In this document: piece by piece, positions 55,801 to 64,000 of the stretch
Position numbering within the stretch: the stretch's first letter is position 1
Layout: every line of letters starts with the position of its first letter
Source of the DNA: Pardosa pseudoannulata
Lineage: Eukaryota > Arthropoda > Arachnida > Araneae > Lycosidae
Direction of reading: 5' to 3'
DNA: 64,000 nt
Assembly: GCA_032207245.1 (NCBI GenBank)
Contig: CM063498.1
Location: 91,589,632-91,653,631, forward strand
The notes under the pieces: model-generated
Databases searched by the model: none
What the model saw: only the letters and a program-made list of their open reading frames with translations
Told to the model about the DNA's origin: nothing
Program-made: the position numbers and the translations under genes

Positions 55801-57959
55801 GTAGTCATACTTAAATTTAAATTTTTTAAACAAGACTATAGAATATATTGATAAACTATACTTAATAATATGCATAATAAATAAGTTTTCAATATCATAA
55901 AAAATTTTAAGTGAGTATGAAATACTACTAAAAAAATAGCAACTAAATATTTAACTTTTAAATTGATTTTATGAAAAGGTTATCAATTTAGGTATAGTAT
56001 TTACATAGGTATCAAGATTTTAAAGTCTCGTGGGTGAAGAAAAAACAGGTCTTCACAAATTGGGTTGAACTTTTATGTATAAAGAAACACCTTCACATTT
56101 TTTCATTTTTTTCCCCTTGAAAGTTTACAAGACATTTTAACTATACAGATTAAGACCAATTGTTATTAATGTTTATTTTAAATTGATATACAGTGAAACT
56201 TATCCGAGTGGCCAGCCTTCTAAATGGCCAATTTTTCATGGCATAAATTTTTCAACTCATAGACCTAATGGTAAAATAACCTGCATCAGCAGCTATCCAA
56301 CCTCCTCTAAACAGCCACCAAGTGGGATTGCTCCTTTCATTTTTCGGGAAATTCTACTCACTCCATGCTTTAATTTTGAGCGAAAAAACTCAAGGTCAGG
56401 TTTATGGTCAGATATAAGACAAAGGAATAACTTGAGAAGTCCAACCCCCCTTGTTAAGAAAGATTAAATCTGTTATCTCTTTTGTATTCTCCCCACACCC
56501 TTCAGATAAGGAATCCCTATTGCACTATCCATAGAAACTGAGGGAGGAACTGGACAATCAAGCATTGAAGGTGTCCTAGGACCTTTGTTTGGAATTCCAA
56601 TCAGTAAAGTTAAGGAAGAATTGCACCTCTGTCAGCAAAAATGCCATTCACACCAGTTTCATTTCATTAGTTGGTCAGTGATCTGAGTTGCAACGATGTC
56701 AAAATGTGTTTTTCTAAATTTCGAGCAGAGCATTGAAGTTTTATGTGAATATAAGAATGGCAAATCAGTAAAAAAAGTTAGCTGAATTATTTAACTGCAG
56801 AAGAAAGGAAATCAACAAAGTCATTAAAGGAAAGAATTTGATTTTGAAGGAGTACGAAGACTATAGAACAAACAGAAACAAATTGTAGCCTTTAAAAAAA
56901 AAAAAATGTAAAGAAGCATAAAATAAAGTACTATTTTCTCTTTAGATAAGTTTTAAATTTCATTTACATAAGGAATATATGTCAGACTTGTTTATATTAC
57001 GCATTATAGTAATTATCTTATAATAGTAAATAAAACCCTTCAGAGCGGCAACCCCTCTAAGCGGCCAAATATTCTCGGTACGGATGGGTGGCTGATCAGA
57101 GAGGTTTCACTGTATTTAGTCATTAGTCTTGTGTAATGAAATTATAAATTTTTCTTTTAACTTAACCCATTTGTAAATATTAGAAAAAATGAGATTATAG
57201 GTTTATGGCTAAAGCATGGATAATGCCCTTTATTATACAATTTCTTTTGGCCAAAATTTATCATAATCTGTTTAATTATAGGAAGAAAAAAATTGTATAA
57301 CTACTATATTAAAAAATGATACAGCTAAGAAATACAATTTCTGAAAATATGTAATATGGTAAAGAAGGATACTATCAAATGATAATGGTTCATATTCCTT
57401 AGAAGAAGAAACTCCTAGTCCATAATTCCTAAAAGAGAGATCATATATACAAATAAGTGAAAGCAAATTTTAAAAAATAGTCTTGTTAGTACATTACACA
57501 AACAAATTGGAAATATTTCATTTTTGTTTAATGAATTCATTCAAGTATTCATATGATCCACTACATAATTTGCAGCAATAAATATAATGGCTTGTTTTAA
57601 ATATTATATAGAATACTAAAAAAACTTCATTTATATACTTATGTTTATTTTGTTATTATCAGGTATACATTATGTTTTAAATATTACGTACAATACTAAA
57701 GACACTTCATTTATAGACATGTTTATTTTGTTATTATCAAGAAACTTTAAACTTACTTAGTCCATATATAAGCAAACAAGGCAAGAATGACTAGATGAAG
57801 AATTAAAAGTGAAATATGGAACTTTGGACTGACAAAAATGTGTTCAGGTACAAATCTCCAGTTCACTGTCCACTGGTGCAAAAATACTCTTCCTAAATCA
57901 AAGGCACATGTGATATAGCTTAAAGGGCTTGATATTAAAAATGGAAGACCAACCAGAAT
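52531..57959 (-). CDS. ALG3: ALG3 copy B, 3' part, frame intact
   Basis: Exons 57757-57959, 57373-57428, 54225-54360 and 52531-52687 join in consistent phase (0/2, 2/1, 1/2, 2/stop). Together they code for 183 C-terminal residues of the dolichyl-P-Man:Man5GlcNAc2-PP-dolichol alpha-1,3-mannosyltransferase, a multispanning ER enzyme of family GT58. All four exons lack stops and keep AG/GT borders. The 56-base linker exon is in frame, unlike copy A. Further 5' exons should lie beyond 64000. A 922-bp Tigger sits in the third intron from the 3' end without touching splice sites. Confidence 0.92.
52822..52869. repeat. (TA)n microsatellite, empty LTR site
   Basis: An uninterrupted TA tract flanked by AAACATGCACATAC and GCAGGATCAGTTC. 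Block A carries the 663-bp LTR-like insertion at this point. Confidence 0.9.
54225..54360 (-). CDS. ALG3: ALG3 copy B, SRSLHYQF exon
   Basis: Identical in sequence to 8007-8142, with the same TTTTAG acceptor and GTATGT donor. It carries the [13 protein letters not shown] signature. Confidence 0.96.
54807..55038 (-). mobile_element. SINE family B, block B copy
   Basis: The counterpart of 8583-8814. Head GCCCAGTGGCATTGGGGTAG; B box in AGATTTGATCCCC. Confidence 0.85.
56191..57112 (+). mobile_element. Tigger element, internally deleted, 922 bp
   Basis: The left end CAGTGAAACTTATCCGAGTG and right end CAGAGAGGTTTCACTG are inverted repeats flanked by TA (56189-56190 and 57113-57114). Block A has the single-TA empty site near 9946. 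It carries a relic of the transposase helix-turn-helix ([17 protein letters not shown] near 56800-56870) and is of the same family as 24001-24930. Confidence 0.94.
57373..57428 (-). CDS. ALG3: ALG3 copy B, linker exon (56 bp)
   Basis: Acceptor CTCTCTTTTAG and donor GTATCC. The 56 bases complete a split Lys, encode [18 protein letters not shown] and give the first base of an Asn codon. The phases fit the neighbouring exons exactly. PLSFDNI aligns position for position with the PLTPNQI linker of human ALG3. Confidence 0.92.
57757..57959 (-). CDS. ALG3: ALG3 copy B, FDLGR/WTVNWRF exon
   Basis: A 203-base exon with the same coding content as 10512-10714. It contains AFDLGR, WTVNWRF and one long hydrophobic segment. 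The acceptor is TTCTTTTAG. Confidence 0.96.
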
Positions 57960-57999
57960 CTAAAAGAATAAAATATAAAATAAAAAATATTTAATGTTG

Positions 58000-59065
58000 T
58001 ATATCAAAGGGAATAAAATGTTCAAATAAATTTTACTTTAATGAGAGCACTCAAATCTGTTTTTGTGTAGTAAATAGAGAAATCATAAAAAACATAAAAA
58101 ATATGATTCGCAAATAGCAATAAATTTTTTTTTCAATCCATTAAAATAAAGTCAGTACAATGGATAGGAACAAAATAAAAATGCCTATCATAGAAAATAA
58201 CTCAAATCCTTATGATATAGCTAGAAACAATATACTATCCTCACTTGAACACACTATATTGCACTCATTTAGGGTTGATCTTTTTTCTGATATGATATAC
58301 TCAGTCACCAGGTTGTTATTTTTTTTTTGGGGGGGGGGGTAGTTATTTGACTAGTTGCTTGTATATTCTACTGCTGTAACCAGATGTAATAGCTTACATA
58401 CAATTCCTTCTGGAACCAAATTTTGAAATTGGTATTGACTACAAGAAAATGCTTCTCATATACTGCTAATCTAGATCTTTGTCCGGAATCAGGTTTCCTT
58501 TGTTCATCAGTAGATTACATAATTTATAATGTCATTACCTTTTAGGATTTCTTTTGTGATCATTTTAAAATTTTCATTAAAAATTTTGAATCCATTTCAG
58601 GTGATAAAATTGAAATAATTTTGGTTGCATATCTACCCTTAAGACACATTCTGCCTGTTTTATTATTATTATTGTTTTAAACTACAGTGTTCAATTTTCA
58701 TAACTGTAGCAATAACAGCAGCATAGATTAATATAGACCAAAAATGAAAACTTTTTGCAAAGTTCAGCCAGTATCATAACACTACTGTTGAATCTAAATA
58801 ACATTAACATGTGTCTTAATTAACTTCCTCTATTGTACCAAAGCTGGAATTTTACTTAATCTAGCCATGGTATAATACTTGTATTATGTGGTAAAAATAT
58901 TATTTTTACTTAAATTTACTTTTAATGAGGAGAATTAGGTACACTACAATAATTAATAACACTTTAAAAACGAAAGACTATCTTTCATATTTACTTTAAT
59001 TTCTATTATAAATTGAACATTGAACTATCTTGTTACAAAAACTTATGTGGCATGCTTTCATATCC
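58000..59065. other. ALG3 intron, block B
   Basis: Shared with 10760-11820. It has a G run near 58328 and no further exon or repeat recognised. Confidence 0.6.
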
Positions 59066-59067
59066 CC

Positions 59068-59100
<33 letters not shown>

Positions 59101-59106
<6 letters not shown>

Positions 59107-59378
59107 AACGCCTCAGAGTAACAACCCCTCGGGGGCCAGGGCATATGGTGCTAATCTCCGTTTATGCCACTAAGGGCCCTGGGGTGCAAAGCATATGCTC
59201 CGGTTAGGTAGTCAATCTTACAAGGAATCACCAGTGTTTAGTTCCCAAGCATACTTGGTCCTCAGTTCATCTACCCACTGAAGGGATGAAAGGCTGAGTC
59301 AACCTTGTCTAGCCCGGGGATCGAACATTGTGACCTGTGTCGTGGGAACACGATGTGCTACCCCAACGCCACTGGGTT
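59101..59378 (-). mobile_element. SINE family B, long copy, block B
   Basis: The counterpart of 11877-12153. Head CCCAGTGGCGTTGGGGTAGC; B box in TGTTCGATCCCCGG. Confidence 0.87.
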
Positions 59379-60489
59379 TTATATATATATATATATATAT
59401 ATTAATTCATATATATATTAATATATATATACCATATATTTACGTATTAAAGCAAGAAATTTTAGGGATTTTTATAGATTTGAAGTGGGTGATAGGCTTA
59501 TATACATATCAATGGAATAAACGTAGTTTATGCTCTTGGAGTGATTTTTGTAGTTATGACAAAAAAATCATCAAAATCGGCAAAAATAAATAAAACTTTT
59601 TTTTTACAATAGAAAATAGTGAAAAAAAGCATATAATGGCAAAAAATAAATAAAATTTGAAAATTTTTTTAATTAAAAAAACCCAACAAAATTGAAGAAT
59701 TTAAAATGATTTTTAGCAGTGTTATGGTTAGGGCTAAATGACAATACTACGATTGTAGTAGATTGGCTTTTCTTTAAAAAAAAATATGTTCTATGGGAGC
59801 TGGAAACAATTGCTAAATTGCCAGAAATAACATTTTAAAATTTTTTTAGTTGTTTAAATTTATGGGAAAGTGCTACCTATGGATAGAATTACCAGAGTTG
59901 AAACTATTTTCATTGGTGAATAACTATAAATATTGGCCATATGGTCTAGCACTGCAACTCTCAAACTGGGTGCTGTGACAGAGCATAAGATTGTGTAAAA
60001 CAGCATGAAATTACTCAAAAATTTTAATTTTTCTTTGCCACTGTCAGAACACAATAAAAGATATCCTTGTCTTTGCTTTCAGGTGCGACCTATTTTATAC
60101 CGCTGAATTGCAGGCTGTGGCAAAAAAAGTTTGAGAAATTGAGAAGAAAAGTTGATCTACCATTTTACTTTACATTAATTTGATTGGGAAATATTTCATC
60201 CGTTTAACTTGCTTGGTGACATTTTTGGCATCTTGGCACCATATTTGAACATTACAGAAATTTTTTTTTTTATCTTTGCTTATATAGAGGTTTTGAATTT
60301 TGGATAAATTTTTGAAGAAAAATTACACTCTTGGTTTATATAAGAATGGGCTTATATTTGAAATTATACAGTATATCCCATGAAAAGAGACTTCACAAGA
60401 CTAAGTTTTAGTATATATATTAATAACAGAAAATAATAGTGCACAGGTATGGTCAACTGCTGTGAATAATTGCAAAATACTTGGCTGGA

Positions 60490-62905
60490 GAAATTATATT
60501 AATTATAATCAGAGATAAGATAAAGTAGGGAAGATCTTAATGATTATTCTTGTTCTGATATCTGAATAAAGTACAATAATAGACACTTTAGCTAGACAAA
60601 ATGAGAATTTTAACATTTTTTTCTTTTTATTACTTGCATTTTATTCAAAATTTTCTACGTTTTTTTCTATTACCTATTCCATTAATTCATCTGAATGATG
60701 AAAATCATATTGCTACAATTTTAATCAAAAGATACATCATTAGATCCTTTCTCACTATCAGTGTAACATATTACATGCCTTTGAAGTCACTGTGAACATT
60801 AATATTTAATGTTTGTGATTTGTAATTTCAAATTTGGCAATAAGTGAGTTGTTCTATGTATAGTTTTGGTTTAGAGAGTAGCATTTTTCCATGTTCGTAT
60901 CATAAGTAATACAACGTTATTAATGTATAAATGTAAATATTAAATGTTAAGTAGTAATAAATAATGTGGTTGTGATAACAGTCTGCACGTCATTAGATTC
61001 TTGAGCATTAGGAATACCTATCTATAACTGAGTTGAGTTTTGAAACCGGTATTCCACAAGAGGTCTTCAACAGAAGAGACTCATCTTAAAATAAACATGT
61101 ACAGGAAACTTCTTACTTTACAACCTACCTGTTTAAACAACTGCTCATTCTTAGAACCAATAAAATTTTGACATGGAATTTGCAGAATGCCAAAAAAATA
61201 GTTCAAAACTTTATTGATCAGAGGAAAATGGTGATATGCATATAAACCTGTTATGTACATTTTTCAGTTTCATTCCAACAACCATTCACAGCACAACTTT
61301 GATATTTTTTACATATTTGTAATCTGAAAATAGTTCAGATATTAAGAAAAAGAAAAGTATATCATCATTTGAAGAAATGAAATTTCAAGAAATAAAGCAA
61401 CTTGCTCATGAAGTGACTAGTGCTTCTCTCTCTTATATACATAATGATTAAAACATTGATTTTAAACAAAAAAAAAAAATAAAATCCATGAATAAAGTAT
61501 TGAATTATTAGTACAATACTTATTTGAAGTGCACATAAATAGTAGCACCGTAATTTCGCACGTGTAGTCCATGGACTATCTGTGTTTTAAAGAAATTTCT
61601 TTAGCCATGGACTATTGCTGGTTCTTCATTTCAAATCATCAAAATCAGAAAAAAGGGGGGGGAAAGCCATAGGAAGAAATGCTGACAGGAAATCATACGT
61701 AGCTATTTAAATAAGACATATATGGAAACAAGAAATTATATTAATTATAATCAGAGATAAGATAAAGTAGGGAAGATCTTAATGATTATTCTTGTTCTGA
61801 TATCTGAATAAAGTACAATAATAGAAACTTTAGCTAGACAAAATGAGAATTTTAACATTTTTTTCTTTTTATTACTTGCATTTTATTCAAAATTTTCTAC
61901 GTTTTTTTCTATTACCTATTCCATTAATTCATCTGAATGATGAAAATCATATTGCTACAATTTTAATCAAAAGATACATCATTAGATCCTCTCTCACTAT
62001 CAGTGTAACATATTACATGCCTTTGAAGTCACTGTGAACATTAATATTTAATGTTTGTGATTTGTAATTTCAAATTTGGCAATAAGTGAGTTGTTCTATA
62101 TATAGTTTTTGTTTAGAGTAGCATTTTTCCATGTTCATATCATGAATAATATAACGTTATTAATGTATAAATGTAAATATTAAATGTTAAGTAGTAATAA
62201 ATAATGTGGTTTTGATAACAGTCTGCAGTCATTAGAGTCTTGAGCATTAGGAATACCTATCTATAACTGAGTTGAGTTTTGAAACCGGTATTCCACAAGA
62301 GGTCTTCAACAGAAGAGACTCATCTCAAAATAAACATGTATAGGAAACTTCTTACTTTACAACCTACCTGTTTAAACAACTGCTCATTCTTAGAACCAAT
62401 AAAATTTTGACATGGAATTTGCAGAATGCCAAAAAAATCGTTCAAAACTTTATTGATCAGAGGAAAATGGTGATATGCATATAAACCTGTTATGTACATT
62501 TTTCAGTTTCATTCCAACAACCATTCACAGCACAACTTTGATATTTTTTACATATTTGTAATCTGAAAATAGTTCAGATATTAAGAAAAAGAAAAGTATA
62601 TCATCATTTGAAGAAATGAAATTTCAAGAAATAAAGCAACTTGCTCATGAAGTGATTAGTGCTTCTCTCTCTTATATACATAATGATTAAAACATTGATT
62701 TTAAACAAAAAAAAAAAATAAAATCCATGAATAAAGTATTGAATTATTAGTACAATACTTATTTGAAGTGTACATAAATAGTAGCACCGTAATTTCGCAC
62801 GTGTAATCCATGGACTATCTGTGTTTTAAAAAACTAATTTCTTCAGCCATGGACTATCTGCTGGTTCTTCATTGCTTAAATCATCAAAATCAGAAAAAGG
62901 GGTAG
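60490..62905 (+). repeat. Tandem duplication, 1242-bp period
   Basis: 60490-61662 is repeated at 61732-62905 with very few differences, starting GAAATTATATTAATTATAAT. About 69 bases of filler (around 61663-61731) that match neither block A nor the unit lie at the junction. Block A has a single copy (13316 to about 14490). Confidence 0.95.
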
Positions 62906-63104
62906 AAAAAGCATGTCACACAAATGACTGATGATCAAATGTAAACAAAAGCATGACTTACGAGACATCAAGGAAACATCATATTGTATAGGTAATAAAT
63001 CATGAAAAAAATACAACCCATAAAGCAGAACAAATCAATAGCAGGAAGTAGCACAATCTTAAATTGTGTCCAGGAGTACGGGAAAATATCAACAGTCACT
63101 ATTT

Positions 63105-63575
63105 ACAGTTCCGGTTGACAACACCGAGTGGATGGGTGTTGGCATTGTCAGAATTTTAAGCATAAAACAGCCTGTTTAACTGCCAACTTAATTTCCTTAA
63201 AATCGCTTATTTTCAGTTAGTTTATTTTTAATTTCCCTCTGATCCTGGGAAAACACCCCTTCCTACTATTGACGTAATAGTCACAGCCAATCGGGGAATT
63301 TAGCGGCTGTAGCATACTTGGCTCCGGAGTGAGCGTTATGCAAATTAATAAGTATATATACAGCCTCGAGAGATGTGTTGGTATATATATGTGTTATGTT
63401 TATCAGGTTGTTTCCCTCCTCCTCTAGTAAGAGTTAATTTCTGTTTAGCTTAGTTTAGGACGTGTTAGAATTGTAATTTAAGTGTTTATGCATTGTTCTT
63501 TTGTTATGACAATAAAATTGCTATTGTTTACTTATTTATCGCGTCTTACTGTATGCTAATCCAAAAGAATAGGCC
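63105..63575 (+). promoter_or_regulatory. LTR-like or promoter-like island, block B
   Basis: The same arrangement as 14690-15150: TGACGTAA, CCAAT, octamer ATGCAAAT (63338-63345), TATATATA and AATAAA (63511-63516). All elements are preserved. Confidence 0.5.
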
Positions 63576-64000
63576 TGTAAGCTAATCAATGGGTTCAAGA
63601 TCGAAGGTCATTTCACCATGAGGATAACTCGTAACAAAGTGTTTCGTTTTCAGAGTTGTGATTTGTGATAATATTGGTCATTCATTACATCTTTAAAACA
63701 TCATCACAGTTTTACTGCTGACTTCAACCTGAAAGCAATTCAGAAGGTCCACATTGAGGTCGACAAGAAAGCAGTAAGGAAATGACGCAAACAAAAGGAA
63801 ATGTTAAAAATATGTGATGAAAGTGATCCAATCATCATGGAAAAATACAATAGCATTAGATGATGATTTACATAGTTGGGTTCTTGAACAGAGAAATGTA
63901 GTTCACTCTGTTTCTTCTGCTAAAATTTGTCTCCATGGCTATAATAAAAAATTATTTCAAATTTTAAAGGTGGAATTGAGTCTAATCCAGATTTTCCAGC

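Larger units (their letters stand above)
49903..64000 (+). repeat. Segmental duplication, block B
   Basis: Collinear with block A from its first bases to about 15581 and still matching at the window end. B-specific changes are loss of the 3560-4720 segment, a Tigger insertion, shorter TA tracts, a replaced 175-base intron segment and a 1242-bp tandem duplication. Confidence 0.93.

Noticed and set aside
60601..60795. 64-residue open frame repeated at 61843-62037
   Set aside because: It is duplicated only because the whole 1242-bp segment is. It is hydrophobic and low complexity, and block A has a diverged version.

Overview
This is AT-rich nuclear DNA from an animal. It carries spliced exons, dense (TA)n, (CA)n and (TAA)n microsatellites, several tRNA-derived SINE families, and Tc1, pogo/Tigger, piggyBac, hAT, Helitron and Ty3/gypsy elements. 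The repeat mix suggests an invertebrate, perhaps a chelicerate or another arthropod, but nothing here fixes the taxon. There is one 100-base assembly gap at 23901-24000.

Layout. Positions 1 to about 15.6 kb (block A) and about 49.9 kb to the window end (block B) are two copies of the same segment in the same orientation. Both carry minus-strand 3' exons of ALG3, the ER alpha-1,3-mannosyltransferase that extends Man5GlcNAc2-PP-dolichol. Block A shows five exons (5066-16024) and block B four (52531-57959). The equivalent of A's most 5' exon would lie just past the window end in B. The 5' coding exons were not found. A one-base insertion in a small exon of copy A (10211-10267) breaks its frame, while copy B stays open through every exon seen.

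The blocks differ by clean later events. A has a Tc1 element (402-1615), a solo-LTR-like insertion (5389-6051) and about 1.1 kb with a minisatellite. B has a Tigger element (56191-57112) and a 1242-bp tandem duplication. Empty target sites are readable in the partner block for the Tc1 and the Tigger. The pair could be a true segmental duplication or two haplotypes joined in assembly.

The 16-49.9 kb interval is mostly mobile DNA. A very young Ty3/gypsy element (18214-23864) has LTRs that differ only in a T run and one uninterrupted gag-pol frame. It is followed by the gap and a decayed Tigger (24001-24930), a pogo-type MITE (26076-26543), a Helitron (26557-27472), and a piggyBac relic (27894-28856) inserted at TTAA inside a SINE. 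Further on are a 106-bp tandem array, SINEs with perfect target duplications, a 234-bp TTAA MITE with its empty site one tandem unit away, and a 165-bp array of tRNA-like modules. Last come LINE tails and a pair of Helitron copies, the second split by a hAT element with an 8-bp target duplication.

The only host gene recognised with confidence is ALG3. The only mobile element that looks potentially autonomous is the Ty3/gypsy copy.
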